Part shown: piece after piece, positions 40,946 through 49,100 of the stretch | How the letters are laid out: every line of letters begins with the position of its first letter | Numbering within the stretch: the stretch's first letter is position 1 | Made by a program: the position numbers and the translations under genes | The notes under the pieces: model-generated | Told to the model about the DNA's origin: nothing | The model's input: the letters and a program-made list of their open reading frames with translations, nothing else | The model's database searches: none | From: Pseudoclavibacter helvolus | GTDB lineage: Bacteria > Actinomycetota > Actinomycetes > Actinomycetales > Microbacteriaceae | Direction: 5' to 3' | Length of the DNA stretch: 64,000 nt | Assembly: GCF_014191305.1 (NCBI RefSeq) | Contig: NZ_JACHWJ010000002.1 | Span: 434,001-498,000, forward strand

Positions 40946-40966
40946 TGTGGATTACTGTTTTCCACA
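40946..40966. promoter_or_regulatory. Inverted pair of near-consensus DnaA boxes upstream of rpsB
   Basis: TGTGGATTA (40946-40954) and TTTTCCACA (40958-40966) each differ from a TTATCCACA-type DnaA box at one position and face each other with a 3-nt gap; the extended arms CTGTGG/CCACAG can also form a hairpin. It lies in the divergent M23/rpsB region. Confidence 0.4.
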
Positions 40967-41019
40967 GGGTCTGCGACAACAGAGTCGCCGCCCCTGTTCC
41001 CTGCGCCACCGCGCGTGTG

Positions 41020-41198
41020 TAGACTGTCGCCAGCAGCCCGCAATGCGGGCTGACTTCGCGTGCCCATCGAGGTGTGCATCCATCGGTCTCCAGCACTGCT
41101 GTGCGAGAGCGGATGTGCATCGGGCACCAGGCTGTGCGGCCGCCGGTCGCAGAGAAAAACCGCGCGCAGAGATGCGCATTCGAAAAGGGAGAACGACC
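41020..41198 (+). promoter_or_regulatory. rpsB promoter and long 5' leader
   Basis: The divergent gap (40895-41198, 304 bp) holds the DnaA-like pair and this leader. TAGACT (41020-41025) is a good -10 box, giving a leader of about 165 nt. It begins with an 8-bp hairpin AGCCCGC-AAT-GCGGGCT (41035-41051). Long leaders before rpsB are often sites of S2 autoregulation; I see no known S2-binding motif that I could name with certainty. Confidence 0.5.
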
Positions 41199-42092
41199 AT
41201 GGCTGTCGTTACCATCCGCCAGCTGCTTGACAGCGGCGTGCACTTCGGGCACCAGACCCGCCGCTGGAACCCGAAGATGAAGCGCTTCATCTTCACCGAG
41301 CGCAGTGGCATCTACATCATCGACCTCCAGCAGTCGCTTGGATACATCGATGCTGCATTCGACTTCGTCAAGGAGACGGTTGCCCACGGCGGCACCATCC
41401 TCTTCGTCGGCACGAAGAAGCAGGCACAGGAGTCGATCTCCGAGCAGGCAACTCGCGTGGGCCAGCCCTACGTGAACCAGCGCTGGCTCGGTGGCCTTCT
41501 CACGAACTTCGGCACCGTCCAGAAGCGCCTCAACCGTCTCAAGGAGCTCGACCTCGTCGACTTCGACGACACGACGCGCGGCTTCACCAAGAAGGAACTC
41601 CTCATCCAGCGTCGCGAGCGTGACAAGCTCGAGAAGTCGCTCGGTGGTATCCGCAACCTCTCGAAGACGCCTTCGGCGCTCTGGGTTGTCGACACCAAGA
41701 AGGAGCACCTCGCGATCGACGAGGCCAAGAAGCTTGGCATCCCTGTCATCGCGATCCTCGACACGAACTGCGACCCTGACGACGTCAACTACCCGATCCC
41801 GGGTAACGATGACGCCATCCGCTCCGTTGCACTGCTCACGCGCATCATCGCCGACGCAGCAGCAGAGGGCCTCATCCAGCGCCACCAGAAGCCGACCGAA
41901 GGTCAGGCAGAAGTTGAGCCGCTCGCTGAGTGGGAGAGCGACCTGCTGCAGGGCGACGCTCCTGCCGCCGAGGCCGTCGTCGAGGCACCTGCCGAGGAGA
42001 CCGTTGTCGTCGAGGCAGCAGCTGAGCCCGCAGAGGCAACCGAGGCCGCTGAAGCGGTCGAGGAAGTCGAAGCCGTCGAAGAGTCCAAGTAA
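41199..42092 (+). CDS. rpsB: 30S ribosomal protein S2
   Basis: The 297-residue protein starts '[20 protein letters not shown]' and has '[20 protein letters not shown]' and '[20 protein letters not shown]'. The start at ATG 41199 is set by family alignment and AAGGGAGAA 6 nt upstream. After residue 245 comes an Ala/Glu-rich acidic tail of about 50 residues, longer than in E. coli and typical of actinobacteria. Followed by tsf. Confidence 0.96.
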   Translation: MAVVTIRQLLDSGVHFGHQTRRWNPKMKRFIFTERSGIYIIDLQQSLGYIDAAFDFVKETVAHGGTILFVGTKKQAQESISEQATRVGQPYVNQRWLGGLLTNFGTVQKRLNRLKELDLVDFDDTTRGFTKKELLIQRRERDKLEKSLGGIRNLSKTPSALWVVDTKKEHLAIDEAKKLGIPVIAILDTNCDPDDVNYPIPGNDDAIRSVALLTRIIADAAAEGLIQRHQKPTEGQAEVEPLAEWESDLLQGDAPAAEAVVEAPAEETVVVEAAAEPAEATEAAEAVEEVEAVEESK

Positions 42093-42119
42093 CTTCAAGC
42101 ACTAGGGAGAACCCCACAC

Positions 42120-42950
42120 ATGGCTAACTTCACCCTCGCTGATGTCAAGGAGCTGCGCGAGCAGCTCGGTACTGGCATGGTCGACACGAAGAAGGCGCTC
42201 GAAGAGGCCGACGGCGACAAGGAAAAGGCCGTCGAGATCCTCCGCCTCAAGGGTGCGAAGGGCAACGCGAAGCGCGCTGACCGTTCCACCAGCGAAGGCC
42301 TCGTCGCCGCAAAGGACAACGGAAACGGCACCGCGACGCTCATCGAGCTCGCAACCGAGACCGACTTCGTAGCGAAGGGCGACAAGTTCATCGCCCTCTC
42401 CGAGAAGGTGCTCGATGCTGTGGCCGCCGCTGGCGCGTCGACCCTCGACGAGGCTCTCGCAGCCCCCGTCGACGGAACGACCGTCAAGGAGACCATCGAC
42501 GGCGTCGCTGCGATCCTCGGCGAGAAGATGGAGCTCCGCAAGGTGACTCTCCTCAAGGGAGCCAACTTCGAGATCTACCTGCACCGCACCTCGCAGGACC
42601 TGCCGCCGCAGGTTGGCGTCGTCGTGGCGTACGAGGGCGACGACGCGGCTACGGCTCGCGGCATCGCTCAGCACATCGCGATGTTCGACCCGCAGTACCT
42701 CACGCGTGAGGACGTTCCTGCCGAGGCAATCGACAAGGAGCGGGTCATCGTCGAGGAGATCTCGCGGAGCGAGGGCAAGCCCGAGGCTGCCCTTCCGAAG
42801 ATCATCGAAGGCCGCCTGACCGGCTTCTTCAAGCAGATCGTGCTCCTCGAACAGGACTACGCTCGCGACAACAAGCAGACCGTCAAGAAGATCGCTGACG
42901 CCGCAAACGTCAACGTCGTCGACTTCGGCCGCATTCGCGTCGGCGCGTAG
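42120..42950 (+). CDS. tsf: Elongation factor Ts
   Basis: The 276-residue protein has the signature 'LREQLGTGMVDTKKALEEA' and 'LIELATETDFVAKGDKFIAL', the EF-Tu-contacting TDFV motif. It recycles EF-Tu-GDP. AGGGAGAA precedes the ATG, and rpsB ends 27 nt upstream. A strong terminator follows. Confidence 0.97.
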   Translation: MANFTLADVKELREQLGTGMVDTKKALEEADGDKEKAVEILRLKGAKGNAKRADRSTSEGLVAAKDNGNGTATLIELATETDFVAKGDKFIALSEKVLDAVAAAGASTLDEALAAPVDGTTVKETIDGVAAILGEKMELRKVTLLKGANFEIYLHRTSQDLPPQVGVVVAYEGDDAATARGIAQHIAMFDPQYLTREDVPAEAIDKERVIVEEISRSEGKPEAALPKIIEGRLTGFFKQIVLLEQDYARDNKQTVKKIADAANVNVVDFGRIRVGA

Positions 42951-42969
42951 CACCACACGTTCACGAACT

Positions 42970-42999
42970 CGGGGCCGGATGCACATGCATCCGGCCCCG
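42970..42999 (+). terminator. Terminator after tsf
   Basis: CGGGGCCGGATGC pairs with GCATCCGGCCCCG around an ACAT loop, 13-bp perfect stem, followed by TTTCG. Confidence 0.9.
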
Positions 43000-43100
43000 T
43001 TTCGTGTCTCTGGGGGTGCCTGGGCGAGCCGCTCCGAGACATGCCGATGCTCCGCACAAGGTAGGCTCGTGGACGATCAGCGACCCCACAAGGAGCACAA

Positions 43101-43826
43101 ATGTCACCACAGGCCCCGCGCAGACGCGTTCTCCTCAAACTCTCTGGCGAAGCGTTCGGTGCAGGCAAGATGGGTGTCGATCCCGAGGTGCTCACGAGCA
43201 TCTCCAAGGAGATCGCCGCTGCTGCACGCGACGTGGAAGTCGCCATCGTCGTCGGCGGAGGAAACTTCTTCCGCGGCGCTCAGCTCGCGAACGCCGGTAT
43301 GGACCGGGCGCGCGCCGACTACATGGGCATGCTCGGCACGGTCATGAACGCACTCGCGCTCCAGGACTTCATCGAGCAGGCGGGCACCCCTGCCCGTGTG
43401 CAGTCCGCTATCGAGATGCGCCAGGTTGCCGAGCCCTACATCCCGCTCCGCTCGAAGCGCCACATGGAGAAGGGCCGCGTTGTCATCTTCGGCGCCGGCG
43501 CCGGACTCCCGTACTTCTCGACCGACACCGTCGCAGCTCAGCGCGCGCTGGAAGTCGGCGCAGACGTGGTGCTCGTCGCCAAGAATGGCGTCGACGGCGT
43601 CTACACAGCCGACCCACGGCGCGACCCGAGCGCGGAGCTGCTCCACTCGGTCACCTACCAGGACGCGCTTCAGCGCGGCCTCAAGGTCGTCGACTCGACC
43701 GCGTTCAGCCTCTGCATGGACAACGGCATGGATATGCGTGTGTTCGGAATGAGCCCAGAGGGCAACATCGCGCGTGCGATCCTCGGCGAGGACATCGGAA
43801 CGCTCGTCACGTCGAGCCTCGACTAG
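43101..43826 (+). CDS. pyrH: Uridylate kinase
   Basis: This 241-residue amino-acid-kinase-fold protein has '[20 protein letters not shown]', '[20 protein letters not shown]', '[13 protein letters not shown]'-like '[20 protein letters not shown]' and '[16 protein letters not shown]'. It phosphorylates UMP to UDP. AAGGAG lies 6 nt before ATG and TAGGCT (43062-43067) is a likely -10 box, so it has its own promoter after the tsf terminator. Confidence 0.96.
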   Translation: MSPQAPRRRVLLKLSGEAFGAGKMGVDPEVLTSISKEIAAAARDVEVAIVVGGGNFFRGAQLANAGMDRARADYMGMLGTVMNALALQDFIEQAGTPARVQSAIEMRQVAEPYIPLRSKRHMEKGRVVIFGAGAGLPYFSTDTVAAQRALEVGADVVLVAKNGVDGVYTADPRRDPSAELLHSVTYQDALQRGLKVVDSTAFSLCMDNGMDMRVFGMSPEGNIARAILGEDIGTLVTSSLD

Positions 43827-43950
43827 CCGACTGCCCCGGCAGGAAGCGTCACCCCGCGACTATTTCGTCAGCGCGCCGCGCCTTTGAGCGTGGCGTGCCC
43901 ATCCCACCACCTCGGTAGGATGATGCAGAACGCCCTGGAAAGGACACCCC

Positions 43951-44505
43951 GTGATCAACGACGTGCTCACCGAGACCAAAGACAAGATGGCGAAGGCCGT
44001 CGACCACGCGAAGGAAGACTTCGCAACGGTGCGAACGGGGCGGGCGAACCCTCAGCTCTTCACGAAAATCCCCGTTGACTACTACGGCACGGCGACCCCG
44101 CTCGAGCAGCTTGCTTCGATCGCGGTGCCCGAGGCCCGCGTGCTGGTCATCACGCCCTACGACAAGTCGGCGCTCAAGGAGATCGAGAAGGCCATCGTGT
44201 CTCGCCCGAACCTGGGCGTGACGCCGAGCAACGACGGCAACCTCATCCGCGTTGTCATGCCGGAGCTCACGGCTGACCGCCGCAAGGAGTACGTCAAGCT
44301 GGTGCAGACGAAGGCGGAAGAGGCTCGCGTCGCCGTCCGCAACATTCGTCGCAAGGCGAAGACCGACCTCGAGGCCCTGAAAGACGAGGTCGGCGAGGAC
44401 GACATCACTCGCGGAGAGAAGGAACTCGAGACCGCCACGAAGGCGCACATCGACCGCATCGACGAGGCTTCCAAGCACAAGGAAGCCGAGCTCCTCGAGG
44501 TCTAA
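43951..44505 (+). CDS. frr: Ribosome recycling factor
   Basis: The 184-residue protein has '[20 protein letters not shown]', '[20 protein letters not shown]' and '[16 protein letters not shown]', standard RRF. It splits post-termination 70S ribosomes with EF-G. GTG start with AAAGGAC upstream; TAGGAT at 43916-43921 is a candidate -10. cdsA follows 6 nt later. Confidence 0.96.
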   Translation: MINDVLTETKDKMAKAVDHAKEDFATVRTGRANPQLFTKIPVDYYGTATPLEQLASIAVPEARVLVITPYDKSALKEIEKAIVSRPNLGVTPSNDGNLIRVVMPELTADRRKEYVKLVQTKAEEARVAVRNIRRKAKTDLEALKDEVGEDDITRGEKELETATKAHIDRIDEASKHKEAELLEV

Positions 44506-44511
44506 TCACTC

Positions 44512-45702
44512 GTGTCCACGACTGGGAGTGACGGGGCTGACCCCGGCGAGCACCCGGACCAAGTGGTCCGGGAGTCGGCAGCGGAGTCCGAAGCGCACGG
44601 CACGGCGAGCGCTTTCGGGTCGGCTGCTGCTGAGGATGAGGGCGAGACCGCACCGGTAACCGGCGACCCGTCGGCCGCCGGTGAGCTCCCAGTCATGGCA
44701 AACGGTGAGGCTGCCCCGCCGCTGACCCCGCTGCGTGCTCAGTCACGCCTTGGCGACACTGGGGCGAACATCCTGCACGATCTCGAGTCGCGCGCGCAGC
44801 ATGCGCGCACGCAGGTTCGTGAGCAGCGCGACAAGCTGCGCGCACGCAACGACGCGATCAACGCCCGCAGCGGACGCAACCTGGCCTTCGCCGTGCTCTT
44901 CGGTGTCGTGCTCGGGGCGATGCTCATCTCGAGCCTCATCTTCATCAAGGAACTCTTCATCCCGTTCGCGATCGCCATGGTCGTCTTCGCGACGATCGAG
45001 CTCGCGAGCGCCATGCGTGGTGCAGGGCGTGACGTGCCGAGGATCCCGCTGGTCGCCGCGGCCGTCGCGATCATCCCTGCCGCCTACTACTTCGAAGTCG
45101 TGGGCCAGTGGATCGCTTTACTCGTCGGTGTCTTCGTCGTCACGGTGTGGCGACTCGTCGAGGCCTCGGTCTCCAGCAACAGGCCGCCGAGGAAGGCGGT
45201 CTGGGCCGACTTCCTGGCCGCGGCGCTCATCCTCATCTACGTTTCCTACCTCGGCTCGTTCACGGTGCTCCTCACCGCCCAGGAGGACGGGCAGTGGTGG
45301 GTGCTCGGCTTCCTCATCATCGTCGTGGCCGTGGACGTCGGGGCGTACGTCTTCGGGCTCAACTTCGGCAAGCACAAGCTCGCCCCGAAGATCAGCCCAG
45401 GGAAGACCTGGGAGGGATTCGCGGGCGCCGCGCTGACCTCTGTAGTCGTCGGCATCCTCGTCAGCATCTTCCTCCTCGACCAGGCGTGGTGGTTCGGCCT
45501 GGTCATTGGGCCCCTTCTCCTCATCACCGCCACAGCGGGCGACCTCACCGAGTCGATGATCAAGCGGGACCTGAAGATCAAGGACATGAGCTCCTGGCTT
45601 CCCGGTCACGGCGGCTTCTTCGACCGAATCGACTCGATCCTTCCGTCCGGGGCGATGGCCTTCGCGTTGTACTTCTGGAGCGCCGATACCACCCTCTGGT
45701 GA
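44512..45702 (+). CDS. cdsA: Phosphatidate cytidylyltransferase
   Basis: The 396-residue protein has a long hydrophilic N-terminal region (about 120 residues, acidic then Arg-rich), then about eight membrane helices and the CDP-diglyceride synthetase signature 'ESMIKRDLKIKDMSSWLPG' followed by HGGFFDRIDS. It makes CDP-diacylglycerol for phospholipid synthesis. Start GTG 44512. The N-terminal extension is longer than in most CdsA and has no visible motif. Confidence 0.93.
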   Translation: MSTTGSDGADPGEHPDQVVRESAAESEAHGTASAFGSAAAEDEGETAPVTGDPSAAGELPVMANGEAAPPLTPLRAQSRLGDTGANILHDLESRAQHARTQVREQRDKLRARNDAINARSGRNLAFAVLFGVVLGAMLISSLIFIKELFIPFAIAMVVFATIELASAMRGAGRDVPRIPLVAAAVAIIPAAYYFEVVGQWIALLVGVFVVTVWRLVEASVSSNRPPRKAVWADFLAAALILIYVSYLGSFTVLLTAQEDGQWWVLGFLIIVVAVDVGAYVFGLNFGKHKLAPKISPGKTWEGFAGAALTSVVVGILVSIFLLDQAWWFGLVIGPLLLITATAGDLTESMIKRDLKIKDMSSWLPGHGGFFDRIDSILPSGAMAFALYFWSADTTLW

Positions 45703-45757
45703 TGCCCCACCGGGGAGCCTGCGCCATCTTCGCCCGCAATGCGGCAGAATGGTCCGC

Positions 45758-46318
45758 GTGAGCAGCACTTCATTCCCTCTGGCATCTCGTGGCACCCTCG
45801 GCTACGACGCCGAAGAGGTCGACCGTGCATTCCGCGTCGCCCGGCAGCGTTACGACAACTTCGACAACGGCACGCAGGGCAAGCGCCTGTCCACGAGCAG
45901 CATCCGCCACACGGCGTTCACGATGCGCAAGGGCGGATACTCCGCCCCGCACGTGGATGCGGCCCTCGAGCGGCTCGAGGACGCGGTCGCGATCCGCGAG
46001 CGTGACGAGCACATCGACCGCGTCGGCCGCGACGTCTTCCTGCGTGAGACCAAGACCACGGCCCGCGCCGTGCTGGCACGGCTCCGTCGTGAAGACGGCG
46101 AGCGCTTCGATCGAGTCTCTGTCCTGCAACGTGGCTACGACGTCAAGGAGGTTGACGAGTTCTCGAGTCGCCTCGCAGACTTCCTCCGCGGGGGCACGGC
46201 GATGTCGCTGCGTGAGGTCCGAGGCGTGGCGTTCACGCCAAAGCGCCACGGCTACAAGGAGACGCAGGTCGACCTGCTCATCGACGCCGTCATCGACGTC
46301 ATGCTGGCCATTCGTTAG
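45758..46318 (+). CDS. DivIVA-domain protein
   Basis: The 186-residue protein has three similar motifs: 'SRGTLGYDAEEVDRAFRVAR', 'FTMRKGGYSAPHVDAALERL' and 'VLQRGYDVKEVDEFSSRLAD', each a GY-x3-VD DivIVA-type repeat, plus 'RHGYKETQVDLLIDAVID'. Such triple DivI1A motifs are found in actinobacterial proteins of unknown role in polar growth or septation. The GTG at 45758 is preferred: CAGAAT lies 7 nt upstream, as for a leaderless start; ATG 45749 is the alternative. Confidence 0.8.
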   Translation: MSSTSFPLASRGTLGYDAEEVDRAFRVARQRYDNFDNGTQGKRLSTSSIRHTAFTMRKGGYSAPHVDAALERLEDAVAIRERDEHIDRVGRDVFLRETKTTARAVLARLRREDGERFDRVSVLQRGYDVKEVDEFSSRLADFLRGGTAMSLREVRGVAFTPKRHGYKETQVDLLIDAVIDVMLAIR

Positions 46319-46349
46319 GAACACCTTTCACCTGCGCTTGGCCTGAGCG

Positions 46350-46378
46350 TTGTCAAATCGTGACCTTCCCGTTACGAT
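46350..46378 (+). promoter_or_regulatory. Sigma-A promoter with embedded GTNAC direct repeat (MtrA-like)
   Basis: -35 TTGTCA (46350-46355), 17-bp spacer, -10 TACGAT (46373-46378). The spacer contains GTGAC (46360-46364), CTTCCC, GTTAC (46371-46375), an 11-bp-spaced direct repeat like those described for the response regulator MtrA upstream of cell-wall hydrolase genes. Confidence 0.65.
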
Positions 46379-46412
46379 TGCCGGGTCCCCTCGACCCGTC
46401 GGATGGAGCTCC

Positions 46413-47021
46413 ATGCCGGAAACCACTGCAACGCGCGGAGAGCGTGCGCGCCAGCGCCGCAAGCAGCGCGCGAAGCGCCGTGCCGCGATCTTCGGATCAA
46501 CGGCCCTCGGCGTCGTCGCAGCTGGAGCAATCGCGGTGACGACGCTCACGGGTGCAGGCGCGACCGCCTCGGCAGACGCATCGCTCTCGCCGAGCGTGCA
46601 GGAGATCTCGCAGGAACAGGCGCAGGCCTACGCGGTACTCGCCGTTTCGGGCGAGAGTTCCCAGGGCGCCGCCATCGACGACCGCGGCTCGAGCGTCAGC
46701 ATCGACGTCGTGCCGACCGACCCCGCCTCGCTCAAGAAGATCACCGAGGAGATGGTCAAGTCCCAGTACGGCTGGGGCGCAGACCAGATGTCCTGCCTCG
46801 ACAAGCTCTGGATGAAGGAATCCGGCTGGAACTATCTGGCCGAGAACGCCGAGTCCGGGGCGTACGGCATCCCGCAGTCCTGGCCCGCTGAAAAGCTCGC
46901 CACGATGGGTGCCGACTGGAAGACGAACCCGATCACGCAGATCAAGTGGGGGATCGACTACATCGACCGAGCGTGGGGCACCCCCTGCGCCGCCTGGAAC
47001 CAGCACAACGGCTCCTACTGA
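46413..47021 (+). CDS. Secreted lytic transglycosylase-like muralytic protein 1
   Basis: The 202-residue protein has an Arg-rich N-terminus and signal anchor ('AAIFGSTALGVVAAGAIAV', about 25-45). A spacer with 'QEISQEQAQAYAVLAVSGE' leads to a C-terminal domain containing 'MSCLDKLWMKESGWNYLAEN' (catalytic Glu), 'SGAYGIPQSWPAEKLATMG' and 'GTPCAAWNQHNGSY'. This is the SLT-like domain of actinobacterial aggregation-promoting-factor proteins. GGAG lies upstream of ATG 46413. First of three tandem paralogues. Confidence 0.82.
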   Translation: MPETTATRGERARQRRKQRAKRRAAIFGSTALGVVAAGAIAVTTLTGAGATASADASLSPSVQEISQEQAQAYAVLAVSGESSQGAAIDDRGSSVSIDVVPTDPASLKKITEEMVKSQYGWGADQMSCLDKLWMKESGWNYLAENAESGAYGIPQSWPAEKLATMGADWKTNPITQIKWGIDYIDRAWGTPCAAWNQHNGSY

Positions 47022-47102
47022 GTCGGCAGCGGCGCGCGGCACCACCGCAGCGTCCCGTCCGGCTGAAGACCTCGCACTCGCGATCCACCTGGGAGTACCC
47101 GC

Positions 47103-47750
47103 ATGACCACGACAACCATCCGCACCGGCTCGACTCGGGCCTCACGCCCAGTGGGCCTCCGCAAGCGCGTCAGCGCACGGGCCGTCGTCCCGACGCTCGC
47201 CGGCATCGCGATCGCCGCCCTGGCAGTCACCGCGACGGTGCAGCTCGGAGCGCCGAATGACGGCGAGAGCGGCGTGCTTGCGGTTGCCTCCGTCGACGAG
47301 CTCACCGCCGCAGGGGCGCAGGGCTACGCCGTGAGCCTCGTCTCCGCCGTCGACGACACGCAGGCCTCGGATGCCCGCACGAGCGACATCGCGAGCATCG
47401 TCGTGACCACGCCGACGCCAACCCCCACGCCGGAGCCCGAGCCCGCACCGGCCCCCAAGGCGCCATCTCCGGAGAGCAGCTCCTCCGGTGGCAGCTCCTA
47501 CGAAGAAGCGAACGTGTCCTCCGACCCGAGCATCGATGCGACGCTCGCGCGCATCGCGCAGTGTGAGTCCGGCGGTAACCCGGCTGCGGTGAACCCGGCC
47601 GGCTACTACGGCCTCTACCAGTTCTCGATCCCGACCTGGCAGTCCGTCGGCGGTACGGGCCTCCCCTCGGAGGCATCAGTCGCCGAGCAGACGATGCGCG
47701 CCAAGATGCTCCAGGCGAAGGCCGGCTGGGGCCAGTGGAGCTGCTACTGA
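47103..47750 (+). CDS. Secreted muralytic protein 2 with Rpf-like transglycosylase domain
   Basis: The 215-residue protein has a signal anchor ('AGIAIAALAVTATVQLGAP'), a conserved 'SVDELTAAGAQGYAVSLVSA' module shared with the third paralogue, a Pro/Thr/Glu linker and an Rpf-type domain: 'LARIAQCESGGNPAAVNPAG' (catalytic Glu), 'YYGLYQFSIPTWQSVGG' and the final 'GWGQWSCY' with the second Cys. The Trp normally preceding the motif is absent. It probably cleaves peptidoglycan during growth or resuscitation. GGGAG precedes ATG; no clear promoter, so probably co-transcribed with protein 1. Confidence 0.8.
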   Translation: MTTTTIRTGSTRASRPVGLRKRVSARAVVPTLAGIAIAALAVTATVQLGAPNDGESGVLAVASVDELTAAGAQGYAVSLVSAVDDTQASDARTSDIASIVVTTPTPTPTPEPEPAPAPKAPSPESSSSGGSSYEEANVSSDPSIDATLARIAQCESGGNPAAVNPAGYYGLYQFSIPTWQSVGGTGLPSEASVAEQTMRAKMLQAKAGWGQWSCY

Positions 47751-47816
47751 GCCCCATTTCACGAGGGCTCAGGACTGTTTTTTGCGGGGATACCCGGGGG
47801 GCTGACACCGGTTTCG

Positions 47817-47845
47817 TTGCCATTCCGTAACCATTCCGTTATTCT
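47817..47845 (+). promoter_or_regulatory. Sigma-A promoter with embedded GTNAC-type repeat before muralytic protein 3
   Basis: -35 TTGCCA (47817-47822), 17-bp spacer, -10 TATTCT (47840-47845). Inside are GTAAC (47827-47831), CATTCC, GTTAT (47838-47842): the same spacing as the box before protein 1, with one mismatch. Confidence 0.6.
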
Positions 47846-47878
47846 CGATGGGTACCTAGTTCCAACCCCGGGAGATCA

Positions 47879-48640
47879 ATGACCACGTTGCAGCGAACCG
47901 GCTCGACGCGAGCAGCGCGTCCGACAGCCGCACGACGCTCACGGGCGAAGATCATCGTCCCCATTGTCGCGAGCACGGCCGTCGGAGCCCTTGCGCTCAC
48001 CGCCGTCCTGCAGGCGGGCGTCGCGGGTGGCGCATCCCCGGCCCTTGCCATCGCCCCGAGCGTCGCCGATCTCACGGCAGCTGGCGCGCAGGCCTACGAG
48101 GTCAGCCTCGTCTCCGCCGTCGATGCCCAGGATGACGGTGTCGTCGCGGACAACGGAGGAGACGAGGACGCAGCAGTTCCGACGGCAACTCCCCGCAGCA
48201 ACGACCTCGCGGGAATCGTCGTGACGACGCCGACACCCACACCAACTCCGACGCCGACCGAGGAAGAGTCCAGCTCCTCGTCCTCGTCTTCTTCGAGCTC
48301 CTCGTCGTATAGCAGCCCCGACTATGTCGCGCCAGACCCGGGCACTTCGAAGGCCGTCGCGGCCGACGTCGTCGCGTCCATGGGCTGGGGCACCGGCGAA
48401 TTCGCCTGCCTCGAGAAGCTCTGGCAGCGCGAGTCCGGCTGGAACGCCGCAGCTGAGAACCCATCCTCCGGTGCCTACGGCATCCCGCAGTCGCTTCCTG
48501 GCAGCAAGATGGCCACTCACGGCTCCGATTGGCGCACGAACCCCGAGACGCAGATTCGCTGGGGCATCGACTACATCAAGGGCCGTTACGGCACTCCCTG
48601 CGGCGCATGGGCGCACTCGGAAGCCAACAACTGGTACTGA
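47879..48640 (+). CDS. Secreted lytic transglycosylase-like muralytic protein 3
   Basis: This 253-residue protein starts 'MTTLQRTGSTRAARPTAARR', similar to protein 2, followed by a signal anchor and the shared 'SVADLTAAGAQAYEVSLVSA' module. A linker with (TP)n and a run of about 13 serines leads to the SLT-like domain of protein 1 ('FACLEKLWQRESGWNAAAEN', 'SSGAYGIPQSLPGSKMATHG'). It therefore combines the N-terminal half of protein 2 with the catalytic half of protein 1. GGGAG lies 5 nt before the ATG. Confidence 0.82.
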   Translation: MTTLQRTGSTRAARPTAARRSRAKIIVPIVASTAVGALALTAVLQAGVAGGASPALAIAPSVADLTAAGAQAYEVSLVSAVDAQDDGVVADNGGDEDAAVPTATPRSNDLAGIVVTTPTPTPTPTPTEEESSSSSSSSSSSSSYSSPDYVAPDPGTSKAVAADVVASMGWGTGEFACLEKLWQRESGWNAAAENPSSGAYGIPQSLPGSKMATHGSDWRTNPETQIRWGIDYIKGRYGTPCGAWAHSEANNWY

Positions 48641-48667
48641 TTCGCTGGTCGTGACTCTGCAGTCATC

Positions 48668-48703
48668 ACAACGCCGCGTGACCTCAGCGTCACGCGGCGT
48701 TGT
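48668..48703 (+). terminator. Terminator of the muralytic gene cluster
   Basis: ACAACGCCGCGTGAC and its complement form a 15-bp perfect stem around CTCAGC, followed by CTGTT. Confidence 0.88.
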
Positions 48704-48743
48704 CTGTTAGCTGCCGTGTGACTGGCTTCCTAGAATGGTTCTC

Positions 48744-49100
48744 ATGCCCCGCTCGAACAGATCCCGCCGCCAAGGTGGCGAGACCTCTCCAAGGGCGAGG
48801 GGCGGACGAGCGGCGAAGCGGCAGCAGGCCGCTGTCGACCGCGAGTCCGGCGCTGCGGATGAGCTCGAGCACCTGCGCGACGGCTGGCGGCGCACCGAGG
48901 TGCGCCGAGGCGTCTCCTACACGGTGCAGCCCATCTCGGCGGCTCGCGCACTCAAGGACTACGTCTGCCCGGGATGCCCGAACGCTGTCGAGGCCGGGGT
49001 TGCCCACGTCGTCGTGTGGCGCGCGGAGGGCATCCTGGGCGACGAGCATGCACTGGCGGCTCGCCGCCACTGGCACAACCACTGTTGGAGGATGGCGTGA
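48744..49100 (+). CDS. Hypothetical Cys/His-rich protein
   Basis: The 118-residue protein has a basic Arg-rich N-terminus and a C-terminal half with 'DYVCPGCPNAVEAGVAHVVV' and 'AARRHWHNHCWRMA'. The CxxC and HxHxxC elements suggest a zinc site. Similar small proteins occur in Microbacteriaceae beside alpha/beta hydrolases, but no function is known to me. TAGAAT (48731-48736) lies 7 nt before ATG 48744, suggesting a leaderless transcript. Its stop overlaps the hydrolase GTG by 4 nt. Confidence 0.72.
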   Translation: MPRSNRSRRQGGETSPRARGGRAAKRQQAAVDRESGAADELEHLRDGWRRTEVRRGVSYTVQPISAARALKDYVCPGCPNAVEAGVAHVVVWRAEGILGDEHALAARRHWHNHCWRMA

